Shown here: positions 31,162 through 42,473 of the stretch, in pieces | Layout: each line of letters starts with the position of its first letter | Numbering within the stretch: the first letter of the stretch is position 1 | From: Acanthochromis polyacanthus | Lineage: Eukaryota > Chordata > Actinopteri > Pomacentridae | DNA: 64,000 nt | NCBI RefSeq assembly: GCF_021347895.1 | Contig: NC_067119.1 | Span: 3,236,534 to 3,300,533, forward strand | Direction of reading: 5' to 3' | Position numbers and translations under genes: made by a program | The notes under the pieces: generated by a model | What the model saw: only the letters and a program-made list of their open reading frames with translations | Databases searched by the model: none | Told to the model about the DNA's origin: nothing

Positions 31162-33475
31162 AGTGCAGTAAAAATGAAATAGGGCCCAGGACGGAGCCTT
31201 GAGGTACCCCACACAATAGATTCACGGACTCTGATTTTATCTGGTTTGTTGACACACAAAAGCTACGTCCAGACAAATATGAGGTAAATCACTGGAGAAC
31301 CGACCCCAACAGTCCCACATGATCCCTCAGTCTACTTAACAGGACCTGATGGTCAACAGTGTCAAAAGCTGAGGACAGATCCAGGAGAACTAGCACGGTG
31401 CATTTACCCGAATCGGCAGACATCATTATGTCACTGGGCACTTTCAGTAGGGCTGTTTCCATGGAGTGGTGTTTACGGAAGCCAGATTGAAATTTGTCAA
31501 AGAAGTTATGTTGATCAAGGTAAGAAGACAGCTGATTGCAAACCACCTTCTCAAGGATCTTCGACAAGAATGGCAGCTTAGAGATGGGCCTGTAGCTATT
31601 TCAGTCTGCCGGGTCTAAACCTGCTTTTTTTTAGTAATGGCTCCACAATAGCGTGCTTGCAGGTATTTGGAAACACACCTGACGATAAAGAGAGGTTTAT
31701 CATTTTGGTAACCCAGGGACTGACTGCCTCCAGTACCTCTAAGAACAGTCTACAGGGGATGACATCAGAGGAGCAGGATGAAAATTTCATCTTGGTTACC
31801 AGTGCCAAAACATCAGCAAGAGTTACAGACTCAAAGGTGAACCACATGCTGGAGGCAGGCTCGATAGCAACCGAGGCACCACACTGAGGGGGTGGCATAT
31901 TATCCTTGAGCTTCTTGATTTTATCAGTGAAAAAATTCAAGAAGGCATGGCTATCGGTTTCGGTGAAAGCAGGAGTTACAGAAGCAGCAGGGCAAACAAA
32001 AGAATTGATTGTGTCAAACAGCACTTTAGGGTTTTTCTTATTCACTGCCACCAGTTGACGGATGTAGTCGGACCTGGCACTCTCAACCATTTCATTGTAC
32101 GATGACATAAGATCCCTGAGATGGAGCCTGTGTACCTCAAGGTTAGTAGATTTCCACAGGCGTTCAGTCTTTCGACACAGTCTCTTAAAACTTAAAATTT
32201 GCTCATTAATCCAAGGACATGCTTTTTTCTGTGTAGTCAGGTTAGCTTTAACAGGGGCCACTTGATCCAAAATCACTGCACAGTGGTCATCAAAACACTG
32301 AATCAGATTGTCTACACCAGAGCAATTTGTTAAAAGAAGAGGATCAAACAAAACAGAGAACCTTTCTGCAGTATTAGCAGTGATAATGCACCTCTGGGAC
32401 CCTACTTCTAAAGGTTTGGGCTCAGGACTGAAATGCAAATCACATGAAACAAGACAATGATCACTCATGTGGACATCGTTCACAGACACATTTGAAATGT
32501 CCAGGCCAAGTGTAAAAACTAAATCTAACATGTGGCCCTTTCGGTGGGTTGACTTTGAAACATTTTGCACAAGGTTAAAAGCTTCAGTCAATGTTAAAAG
32601 TTCCATTGCATAGGATGAAGAGGTGTTGTCAACATGAAGGTTAAAATCTCCAAGGATTAAAACAGATTCCAACTTTATAATAGAGGATAAAAAGTCACTA
32701 AAATCCTTTAAAAAGGCAGCAGCAGAGCCAGGAGGACAGTAAACCACAACACAGTAGAAAGGGTGCAAGGTGCCCACCTTGACCATCTGTGATTCAAAAG
32801 AAGTGTATTTCTGTGAAAGAATCACTTTACAAACATAATCCTCCTTATGGACAAATGCCAGCCCCCCTCCACCTCGACAGGGATGGGGCTTCCCGTAAAC
32901 AGCAAAGCCAGCAGGGCAGAGTTCGTTTAAATGGATAAACTCCCCTTGTTTCTGCCAAGTCTCTGTAATACACATTATATCCATGTTTTCCCTTGAGATG
33001 AGATCGTTCAGGGAAAAAGATTTATTACCAATGGAACAAGCATTCAAAAGACCAAGGTGGATTGTGAAAGACGTCACGGAGGTCGTGTTCGAGGTGTGCA
33101 GTGCGATTGGACGAAGGCAGCGGTTGCGTGGGCACCAGCTGGTCCGTGCTGACGGAAACACGGAAGTGCGCTGCTCTGATGAACATCCACGACCAAGACT
33201 CAAGCGCTGTACAGGATCCAGGACACCCGTACCCCTGAGCAAACAGCAGCGTGAATACGCTGTCACAAACATTGAGGAGCAGGATGTGGCGGAGACACCG
33301 AACACGTCCTCCGCAGAGCGCAGTGGTCGAGCCCAGGTGAGCAGCCTCACGCCTTCGCCATACCTGGACACCAGCCCGCGATCCTCGCTTTTTCCTCGAT
33401 CTCCTGTGGACCTTGCCCGAGGCCTGGAACAGCAACAAATATTCCGGTGAGTTTCAGTCAATAGTCAAGGGGGAG
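31162..33475 (-). mobile_element. LINE-A (L2/CR1 group) with endonuclease and partial RT
   Basis: Minus-strand non-LTR element truncated at its 3' end inside the RT domain (31162). The apurinic endonuclease domain is nearly complete, followed by the start of RT. It shares its upstream flank with LINE-B (about 49555 onwards), so the two are copies made by segmental duplication, not independent insertions. Confidence 0.8.
31289..33461 (-). pseudogene. LINE-A ORF2 (APE endonuclease plus RT start), frameshifted
   Basis: The 621-codon open stretch (33461-31596) has LGLLNACSIGNKSFSLND, MCITETWQ, GGGGLAFVHK, VVYCPPGS, VLILGDFNLHVD and MSDHCLVSCDL: the N, E, D-x-N and SDH signatures of APE-type endonucleases. 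It continues through the linker to VEPLLKKS. One extra A in an A8 run (near 31626-31633) then shifts the frame, and a TGA follows in the restored frame. RT motifs resume at 31567 (SKILEKVVCNQL, VLVLLDLSSAFDTVDHQ). The start used by the open stretch is not an ATG. Confidence 0.8.
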
Positions 33476-33510
33476 GAAACGCCTGTTTGTAACGATTCTG
33501 TGTATTAAAT

Positions 33511-34642
33511 AGGCATGCCACGATTCACTCAACTCACGATACAATTCGAATCACGATTCAGGGTTCACGATACGATTCGAATCACGATTCGAATCATGTA
33601 CAACACAAAATTAATTTACAGGCAAATCACTGATTTTTTATTATTATTATTTCTCTTCTTAACAATACTGTAGTGTTTTCTCTTATACTCTTTACAATGC
33701 AAATTAGACCTAGCAGCGAATGACAAAAAAATTGTATCAGTTCTCTGCTTTTTTTTTTAAACAATACTGTTTTTTCTTATCCTCTTTATACCTGCATAGC
33801 AAATGACTGGAAAGTGGAAAATGTTTTATCAACTCTCAAATCCTTTTTTCTTTTTTCTTTTTTTTTTTTACAATAGGCCTACTGCCTTCTTTTCAATAAA
33901 TCAGTACAGTATAAAGATTTTTCCCCTTTATTTCAGATCAAGTGAACTCTATTTAAAGCCAGGCATAAACTAAGACATTATACGAACATAACAAAACTTG
34001 TGTTTTTTTTTACACTCTTTTCAAATCAATACTGTATCAGAAATTTTTTTTTTTTAATTCCTGAGGTAGATAAGCCAGGCACAAACTAAGGCAAATTTAT
34101 TTTTGTCTGAACAAAAATTGAATACCAATTTAAAATAAATTCCTAATAAAAAAATAAAGAATGACTTAAAATAAAATAAAATGAATGGAAAAACATCCCA
34201 CATTAAATAAATAATAAATAAAAACAGATAAACAAGTCTTTGCCAAGTTAGCCCCCTCGCCCCCCTGTTCTCCCTTTTCTTTCTTTTTTACATGTTCTTT
34301 TTAAGGAATACCAGCACATCTACATTCTCAGGCAATAGCTGAGATCTCTGCGCACTCACAATATCCCCTGCTGTTGAAAAGACCCTTTCACTAGAGACAG
34401 AGGTGGCTGGAAGAGGAAGGCTTTTGCTACAGCAGAAAGCACTGGGTATTGCTTTTCATTTTCCTTCCACCACTTCCTGTTGTAGCTGGAGCGGCGCCAC
34501 ATATAGAGAACGTAGTTTCGCTCGAGTGCGCCCTCTGCTGGCGTGGAGGCCACATCGCGATTCATGGTTTAATTAAATCGATTCGAATCATAAAAAAAAA
34601 AATCGATTTAAATCGTGTTTTTCAAAAATCGCGGCATGCCTA
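33511..34642 (-). mobile_element. hAT element C with perfect 8-bp target duplication
   Basis: Termini TAGGCATGCCACGATT and AAATCGCGGCATGCCTA, flanked by GTATTAAA at 33503-33510 and 34643-34650. The unfilled site tgtgtattaaacagg is at 49609-49623 beside LINE-B. The element is 1132 bp. Minus-strand remnants of the transposase C terminus are seen at about 34270-34490 (WWKENEKQYPVLSAVAKAFL, then after a frameshift SSERVFSTAGDIV and LLPENVDVLVFL). The rest is AT-rich. Confidence 0.9.
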
Positions 34643-35151
34643 GTATTAAACAGGCCCTCCATAGTCTCTTTGATACGAAACAGTGAGTCCTTGTGATAAA
34701 GGGGATCTTTTTAAACTTGAAAAAAAATGTAGGGAAAAAGAAAACATACACTGGAAGTCTCATATAATATACATGTAATATACATCGATTATGAGTTCGA
34801 CAAAAGCTACAAACTACCGAGAAAAGGACTGTTGCATTGTGTTTGCGTCTATAGCACATCAAAGTTGTTGTGCGGATGGTGTCTGGATGAAAAAGTGACA
34901 ACATGAATCATTCATTTTTGGCCTTTTTAGTTTGTATGGAGGATCGAAGGATTGGCCTTTTTTTAGTTTGGCCTTTTTTAGTTTGCCTTTTACAACCACA
35001 ACATGAAAATAATGAACAATGAACACAGAATGAAAAATTTAGATTATGCCTGCTCACTGATTGATGTCAGATAAACTACGTACAGGTGCATCATTGCCCA
35101 TCCATGACCCCACACAACCCAAGTTCACAGACACAATATGCAACACACATG
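34643..35151. other. Spacer of unit 3/4, homologous to 49620-50115
   Basis: No gene seen. The sequence is close to the unit 5 spacer, which confirms that the region from LINE-A to here was duplicated together. Confidence 0.6.
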
Positions 35152-36112
35152 CAGGGCCGTAGCCAGGATCTTGGAATAGGTGAGGTCCATGATGCACGCT
35201 CAAAGCGCGCACCGAAAATTTTCAATATTTTTAAAAAATATTTATTTTTATATATATTTTTTTTTTAGGCTACAAGTCACACAAGATGTTTGTTGTTTAA
35301 ATATCTTTTAATGATGTGAAATCAGCATTTTCCAAACAAAAATGTATATTTTTTCAAAAAAAACAAGTCAACTTTTTACATCAAAGGCTAGCTGAATCCT
35401 CCTGTGACCAGAGGCATCCCACCGTCGAAGGATATTCTCCCGGTTCACCTCCACTTTCTGATGCACATGCATCATCGCCAGGCCTGTCAGTCTGTCGTTG
35501 GACATGGTAGATCTAAGCCATGTCTTAAGTCTTCGCATGGCTGAGAATGACCTCTCACAGGCACAAGTCGTCACTGGCAAGGTTAGAAATATCTTCAACA
35601 TACATTGTATGTTGTCTGATGAGCCAGGCGCTCATCAAAAAAAAAAAAAAAAAAAAAGCGCCGGACGCGCTCTCTGCTGTGGATAAAAGTAATTAAACTC
35701 TTTGATCAGATGATCTGACAGGCCGAACTAGTGCCGAATTATCTAAAAAAATATATTGTGGTCACCTTGGTGTAGATGGGCGGGGATGTGGTCTACAAAG
35801 TACTAATAATAAAAACACTAGTTTTTGAACGGGGTTTGGCCCGCTGCCAAGCGCGTCACAGGGCGCATTTGCGGGTACGTGCATCAGCTGATCAAACAGC
35901 TTTTCACCGCAACACGCACACAGGCACAAACAGAACACAAAGCCCATGGATGTTTACCACAATTTACAATTTACAAGCACGTTTCACAGAGAAGTTTCAA
36001 GTTTTTATGAGTTTATGTTTTATTCAGTTGGGCATATTTGGCGAAAAAAAAAAACTCGGAAAAAATAGGTGAGGTCCGGACCTCGCTGACCTCATACCTG
36101 GCTACGGCCATG
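35152..36112 (-). mobile_element. hAT element G (ZMYM1-like transposase end) with 8-bp target duplication
   Basis: Termini CAGGGCCGTAGCCAGG and CCTGGCTACGGCCATG are inverted repeats with one mismatch, flanked by CACACATG at 35144-35151 and 36113-36120. The minus strand at 35601-35368 encodes a hAT C-terminal dimerisation segment: FLTLPVTTCACERSFSAMRR, LKTWLRSTMSNDRLTGLAMM. The Glu in CERSFS is the expected catalytic residue. The rest of the transposase is missing (961 bp in total). Confidence 0.9.
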
Positions 36113-36120
36113 CACACATG

Positions 36121-36149
36121 TACACACACACACACACACACACACACAA
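36121..36149. repeat. (CA)n microsatellite
   Basis: Near-perfect CA repeats directly beside hAT element G. The same position in unit 5 has (CA)n(GA)n. Confidence 0.85.
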
Positions 36150-37065
36150 CTGAGTGTGCTACTGATTGATCTCACAAAAACTAAAACTTTCTTGTGCAGG
36201 TGCCACATCAACCATCCACAACAAATCTCACGTTTTACCAATTTCAAACAAATAAAACATTTCTTGAAAGTATTGTTTTTCAGTACCCAGCAGGTCAGAG
36301 ATCAGTTTTTTTTCAGTCATCCAGGAGTAACAAGAAGGACTGTAAAACAAATACTGTGTGCTGCACGTGTGACAAATACAGTTGCATTCTGTCCTCCATG
36401 TGTTAATCAGAGCTTTGGTCGGAATATTTTGCTTGAATCTGTTATTTTTTCTATTCTTATGATTGATGCAGGTTATGCATCTTTTGGGTGGGAGCAATGA
36501 TTCAAAAAATGAGAGAGTACTAGTGTCTGGTGGTTGAGTTTTGTAGTTTTATATTCCATTGTACAGTATACAGTACACTGTTGTTTCCCTTCAAAAATGC
36601 ATTTCAAGTTCATTTCTGCACATTTCTGCTACTTTATTAGGCTATAGAAGTATTATCTCTTGCAAAACAAGAAATGTTTACACCTATGCAGCAATAATCG
36701 TGATAACAAACCTCTGCTTCAGGAAACAGCATGAATGATGGTATAAAAATGAATGCTGTCCACTCATGAAATAGTCTTTCTACCCTCTGAGGAAGCAAAA
36801 ACAGAGGCATTCACAAAGTGTTTGATGCATGACAGGTTGTTTCTTCAAGTAAAATAGATTTTTGGTTAAAACCTTCCTTTTTGACAAGGCTTATATTTAG
36901 GGCTGACTGGGTGACCCTGAGGGGGTCAGCTGCTGTCTTCATTGGCACATCTGGCTTCCTTTTGGACGTCCCTTAGTTCTGCCCCCAGTTCTGCTGCTAT
37001 AGGCCTAGGCTGCTGGGGGACCTCTCTGGATGCACTGAGACCTTCTCTATTTACCTTTAGATTTA
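36150..37065 (+). repeat. Unit 4 downstream spacer, left part
   Basis: Copy of the spacer block also seen at about 10246-11110 and 50170-51050. No gene. It is interrupted at 37066 by the candidate solo LTR and continues at 38878. Confidence 0.6.
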
Positions 37066-37069
37066 ATAT

Positions 37070-38873
37070 TGTTCGCCAGTCAAGCCTTCTTTAACCCTTG
37101 CCTCAGGTTAAATATGGTCCAGCTCTCCGTTTAAAGGGTTAGATTCTATCTGCCTATTAGTATTCCACCTAACAGGTTTCAGCAGAATAATTAAGCTGGA
37201 GTCGAGAGACACTCGCCCAGGTTCTGACTGCCTTGCATCCGAACGTCTCACCCCTCTTATCTGATAAATGCTATCCCACTGAGCAGCCTTTCTAAGTAGT
37301 AGAATTGATCTATCAACCACGTTCGTTATCAGTCAGCTTCTCTCTAAGGACTTGCATGCACTTGGTGCTATTCCTGGGTTCGTTTTAGAGGTTTGGAAAA
37401 AACTAACCTCAGGGGTAATGTTTAAAGACTCTCAATTTGGACTGAGTAACCTGTAAGAACCATTAGATTGAATGCACACAATCAACTTAACTTTTTACCA
37501 CTATGCAGAATCAGTGGTTTATAATAATTTCATTAGGCTTCTCTTTAAATGCAATAGAGTGTTTTATTAAGCAATTTTAGCAAGAGCACAGCATCAATTC
37601 ATGATTAAACAATTAATTATTTCTGATTAAAAATTATACCAAAGTAACTTAATTGAGCGTACCTGACAATCTTCTCTAATTATTAAATTTAGGAGAGAGA
37701 GCGAACAGCGTGGCCACTACCGTATCACTCGGTCTTGTCTTGCGTCTGGGAGGAGTCCTCAGTTGTCCAGAGGACTCAGTACGATGTCTTCTTGGCGGAC
37801 AAAAGGATCTTTCCCTCAGCAGGGGGAGAGGAGGAGTCCCGTGGGCCAATTGTGGTCTGGCAGTTATCTTTGGAATCGGCTGGAACGTTAGTGCTTACGC
37901 CCCAGCTGTCTTCTCTGTGGAATGGTGGTGATGGGGAACTCTCGTCTGTTCAGGATGTGGTGGGTCACTGGATCTCCCAGCCCTGGGGAGGGGAATAGCC
38001 CGGTGCTGTTGCCTCCTTTGCCTCTTCGGGTGTAGTCGGATCTTCCCTCTATTGGTCTCTTCTGGATAACTGCAGAACCTCTTAGGACTCTCCGTTTGGC
38101 AGAGTGTGGTCTTCGCTTGTTGAACAAAGTCAGAAAAAGACTTTGCTTCCAACGATGTTCTCAGCGATCTCTGGAGCCTAAGTCCCGCGTCGTCTTCCCG
38201 TCTCTAGGGCAATAGAGGAAGGTGAAGATTCTTCAGAACTCCGGCTAAGTTCCCTTTGCAGCTCTTCTGGCAGCTCCGGCGAACGTCTCCCGTTCTATGC
38301 TTGTGGCTCTGCCCTTTTATCTCTCTCTCCTACACACAAAACTGGCTAGGTATGCCCTTGGCTCCGTCTAACTTATGCAATCAACTTGTCATCACATACA
38401 GCAGCAATACAGAAGTCATGTTGTTACAGCAAATACACAGTGTCCACATTCTGTTTAACACACACACATTTCAACAGGCCCTGCTGGGACTTTCCAAACT
38501 TCCTTTTTTTCTGGGGAGGTTGCTGTGTCATTGTGACTGTTGTTTACTGCACTTTTGCTTTTTTAAGACTTACACACACAAAGCCTATGAGGCCTGTACA
38601 CACACACACAGAGCCTAAACAAGGATTACTTTACACAGAATCACTTCTTAAATCATTCCTCTCAATCTAAACATAATAAATCATCTGAATCATCACTTTA
38701 ATCAAATCAACACTTTAAAAACATATATATTTATCAGCTAGCATAATCATGTGGTTAACTCATAATGTTTCTTCTTATGATCTTTATTTGTCTGCTTCAA
38801 AACCTTTGTTACCTTAGGGCCTTAATGAGCCTGAGTGCTTTCTGAGACCTCAACTCCTGCATCTTACTTGACA
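37070..38873 (-). mobile_element. Candidate solo LTR, 1804 bp, ATAT target duplication
   Basis: It begins TGTTCGCC and ends CTTGACA (TG...CA ends), flanked by ATAT at 37066-37069 and 38874-38877. Units 2, 3 and 5 lack it. Read on the minus strand it begins TGTCAAG and has an AATAAA signal (near 37562). No gag, pol or env code is found inside, so it would be a solo LTR. The family is not determined. The AT-rich target makes the duplication weak evidence. Confidence 0.5.
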
Positions 38874-38877
38874 ATAT

Positions 38878-39495
38878 ACATACCGTTATTGCATTACACT
38901 AACTCTGTTTTTCCCCATGTCCTTTCTCCGAGTGTCCCTGGTCCAGAGCTGGATGCTTCAGATCTGTGGTTGCTGTCCCACCAACTGGTCTAGTCTCCAT
39001 CATGTCCACTGTGGGATGCTGCTGCTGACCTTCCTCCAGCCCACTGCTTCCAGCTGCTCATTTCCACCAGTCTACTCTGCATCACCCTCACTATACTTGA
39101 TATGCTCTTCTACATATTTTGGAGTTTCCTACCAGCTATATATATATTACATTTATTGCCAGAGTTGTAAATCATGAGAGTAAACTATAAATCAGTTTCA
39201 ATGTTAGCTTCTACTTTGTATTGTCTGTCTTATCATGTATGTATCAAATTGTGTTTTATGTTCCCTGTGCCACCCTCCCCCACCCCACCTCTTCTGTCCC
39301 TCTCAACCAGCAGCAGATGGTCCCCCCACATAGGGCCGGGTTCTGCTCAAGGGTTTTTTTCCTGTTAAAATGGTGGGGTTTTTATGCTACTGTTGCCTTT
39401 GGGCTGCTCTTAGGGTTCATATGGGTTCTGTAAAGCATCTTGAGACAATTTCACTGTAATTGGCACTATATAAATAAAATAGAAATTAAATTGGT
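38878..39495 (+). repeat. Unit 4 downstream spacer, right part, with LINE 3' tail
   Basis: Continues the repeated spacer and ends gtaaagcatcttgagac and ggcactatataaataaaat. The pyrimidine tract is shorter than in unit 3. Confidence 0.6.
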
Positions 39496-39641
39496 TATGT
39501 CTTTGATATCTGACTCAGAGATATTCTTGCCGATCTTCAATGTTACATTCATTACTGAACAACTTGTTAATGTTCATCTGCTTGAAAACATTCAAAACAT
39601 TTCATGAAGCAGTCATGGAGTTGTAGACATTTTATTACAAC

Positions 39642-39647
39642 TTTATT
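39642..39647 (-). terminator. Predicted poly(A) signal of ZNF gene 4
   Basis: Minus-strand AATAAA about 430 bp past the stop codon, conserved in position with genes 2, 3 and 5. Confidence 0.55.
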
Positions 39648-40073
39648 TCATGTACAGATCTCTTCTGCTGCAGTGACACACTCTGTTGTGTCCTACTGTC
39701 ACAATGTCTCTGTATCTCGTTGCCTCCTTTTACTTGAAAGACAGCAGAGCTCAAGCTGAGTGGACTCCAGCAGTATGTTCACACCTGAACAGCCATGTTC
39801 TCTCAGCAGGATGTGAAAATGTTCCAAACAGCTTCAAAATATCTCCAATCACTGCTCTGCTGATGAAGGATGTCATGATAGCAGAAATGTAGCAGTCTGT
39901 ACCAATACCATATCCATCCAGACATTCAGTTTGGTTCTTCTTCCTGCTCCACCACCACCACAGTCCAGACTCCATCTGGTCTAATCATCAAGGATTGCTT
40001 ACATACTTCCTCACAATTGTTGTTGAAGCACAGACTAAAGATGCTTTAAATCTAAAACATCTACTATTAACCT

Positions 40074-41527
40074 CTAACAATGGATTCTCATGTGGGCTTT
40101 TAATTGATGATTATGTCTGAAACTTTTGTTGCAGGTTTTACAAGAGTACGGCTTCTCATCTGTGTGACATTTCATGTGGGCAGTCAAATTGTCCCGACGA
40201 CTAAAGCTTTTTCCACAGGTTCCACAAGAATGTGGCTTTCCCATTTTGTGAACTGCCATGTGCTTATTATGTGTTGATGAATCAGAAGATCTTTTTCCAC
40301 AAGTGTTACAAACATACGGCTTCTCACCTGTGTGACATCTCATGTGGGCAGTCAAATAGTCCCGTCGACTAAAACTTTTTCCACAGGTTCTACAAGAATA
40401 TGGCTTCTCACCTGTGTGACATTTCATGTGGGCAGTCAAATAGTCCCGTCGACTAAAGCTTTTTCCACAGGTTCCACAAGAATATGGCTTCTCACCTGTG
40501 TGACTTCTCATGTGGGCAGTCAAATACTCCCGTCGACTAAAGCTTTTTCCACAGGTTCCACAAGAATATGGCTTCTCACCTGTGTGACATCTCATGTGGT
40601 CAGTCAAATGGCGCCGTTGACTGAAGCTTTGTCCACAGGTTCCACAAGAATATGGCTTCTCACCTGTGTGACATCTCATGTGGTCAGTCAAATGGCGCCG
40701 TTGACTAAAGCTTTTTCCACAGGTTCCACAAGAATATGGCTTTTCACCTGTGTGACGTCTCATGTGGACATTCAAATGGGACCGATGACTAAAGCTTTTT
40801 CCACAGGTTCCACAAGAATATGGCTTCTCACCTGTGTGGATTCTGTGATGTTGGATTAAATTTGATTGATACCTAAAAGCTTTTCCACAGACATCACATG
40901 GTAGAGATTTTCTTGCCTTGTCATTATCATACCGTCTCGCTGACGTTGGACCATTGTCTACATCATTACTGTGACTGTTGTTACTCTGATCTCTTGGTTT
41001 CTGCTCGATACATCTAGTTGATCCTGAGTCTACATCCTTGCATCCTTCCTGATCTGGGCTCTCAGCTACACAAGAGATGTGAAACAGAAGCTGATCACTG
41101 TTTGGTTTTGGTTCACTGTGGTCACTTTCCTCATCAGCAGGAGTCACCTCAAAGGTATCAGTCTCCTGTTTCAATCCAATTAACTCTTCCTCCTGACTGG
41201 AGCAGAGTTCATCCTGTTCCACTTTAATTTGTGGTAACCTTGGGTTTAATTGGTCCAGACTGGTGCACAATTCTTCCTGTTCCATTTTAATTTGAGAAAT
41301 CTCTGGGTTTAAATGGTCAAGACTGGTGCACAATTCTTCCTGTTCCATTTTAATTTGAGAAAGTTCTGGGTTTGATTGGTCCTGACTGGTGCAGAGTTCC
41401 TCCTGCTGGTCTTTAATCCGTAGCAGCTCTGGGTCCTCATGGTCCACCATGGAGTTTCTCTCCTGGTCATGGGGCTGATGGTCAACAACAGTCTTCTCAT
41501 TCTCACAGACATAAGACTGTGGGAGCT
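40074..41527 (-). CDS. ZNF gene 4, exon 2: 10 C2H2 fingers, complete gene
   Basis: With exon 1 (44599-44770) this makes an uninterrupted 541-aa protein (1626 nt including stop). Residue 58 is the Glu formed across the splice, then [25 protein letters not shown], three CTSxDQ/HxNPxxxQIKxE repeats (about residues 103-166), [11 protein letters not shown], an acidic Ser-rich linker, and ten fingers from about residue 268 to the C terminus. Contact residues at -1, 2, 3, 6 are mostly R-D-Y-A or R-D-N-A types and Q-R-H-D, unlike gene 3. Finger 8 ([17 protein letters not shown]) lacks the usual Phe and Leu and may not fold normally. By family it is a nuclear sequence-specific DNA-binding protein, probably a repressor. 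The target is unknown. Confidence 0.88.
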
Positions 41528-42009
41528 CTGGAGGGACAAAGACACAAAAGATCATGGTTACTACTGTGATGATAAGAGAACACACATCTGTCACTTTGTC
41601 CAGGACTGGCTGTCTCCAACAAAATCAGCTCAAGAGTGAAATGTTTGAAGGAAAAATAATATGATGGTTTATAATAGAAGTCTAGGAGCCATGACACAGC
41701 AGCAGGAATGATACAAGCATCTCCAAAGGACTGAACATTTCTATGAACACATTGTTCCACAGTGGATACAGGATCACAGAGATTCTAATGGTAAACACCA
41801 CTCGGTACTTTTCTACACACCACACAGACAGGTTTGATGGGGATCCAGTAAAATCTGTCTGAATAAAGCTGCTGTCCTCTTCAGCCTTCAAACCTGTCAG
41901 GACATTTGGATTTTAATGTTATTCTTATTTTACGGCTGGTTACTGTATTGTTGATTTGACTCATCAGTGAAAACCCAACATGTTAATAGTGGAATGCAGC
42001 TGAACACAC
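41528..42009 (-). other. Gene 4 intron, part shared with all paralogues
   Basis: Intronic sequence homologous to 640-904, 14105-14590, 26660-26885 and 56562-57043. No gene is seen. It ends at the LINE insertion. Confidence 0.6.
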
Positions 42010-42473
42010 AGGAAGAAGATGGAGTATCAGCTGCTGCAGAATAATGTCAGGGGGTTCTGGAGAAACCTGAAAACCATCTCTGGCCACAAAGATCCTAAGA
42101 CTGAACTGAAACAGGAGCAGGAGTGGATGAATGACCTGAAAAGCTTCTTTAACATGTTTGACCCGCCAGCCACCCCTCCCCCGGCCCAGTCCACCCTGCA
42201 GCAGCCACCACTGCCTCTGTCTGCACCCCCTGCTGACTGCACCACCCCCGCTGTATTCCCCCTCTCTCTACTGCTCCATCACAGCTCTCCAACCATCACA
42301 CCTCCCCTCCCCCACAGGGCCCCACACTCACAACCATCTGTCCTGTCTGGTCCCGGTACTGAAGATCTCGCACCCCAAGGACCTCAACCACTACAGGCCG
42401 GTGGCACTGACATCCCACCTGATGAACACCCTGGAGAGATCGGTCCTTTGTCATCTGCAACACCTGATGAGCT
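42010..42473 (+). mobile_element. LINE (L2/CR1 group) ORF2 fragment, unit 4, left part
   Basis: Starts abruptly (5' truncation) after ctgaacacac. Encodes VRGFWRNLKTISGHKDPK, WMNDLKSFFNMFD, and in the next frame PVLKISHPKDLNHYRPVALT and SHLMNTLERSVL, the fingers region of a non-LTR reverse transcriptase. It is broken by a CAGGGTTCTC element; the 3' end follows at 43851. The RT core present in unit 5 (59812-60190 and 62656-63200) is missing here. Confidence 0.75.

Noticed and set aside
30611..31276. 221-codon minus-strand frame after the LINE-A RT fragment
   Set aside because: Only its first about 35 residues are LINE code (GRSFCVSTNQ, CGVPQGSVLGP). The rest is low-complexity purine/pyrimidine-biased sequence.
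33025..33438. Alternative frames over the LINE-A 5' region, both strands
   Set aside because: Out of frame with the endonuclease code and copied unchanged at LINE-B. No motifs.
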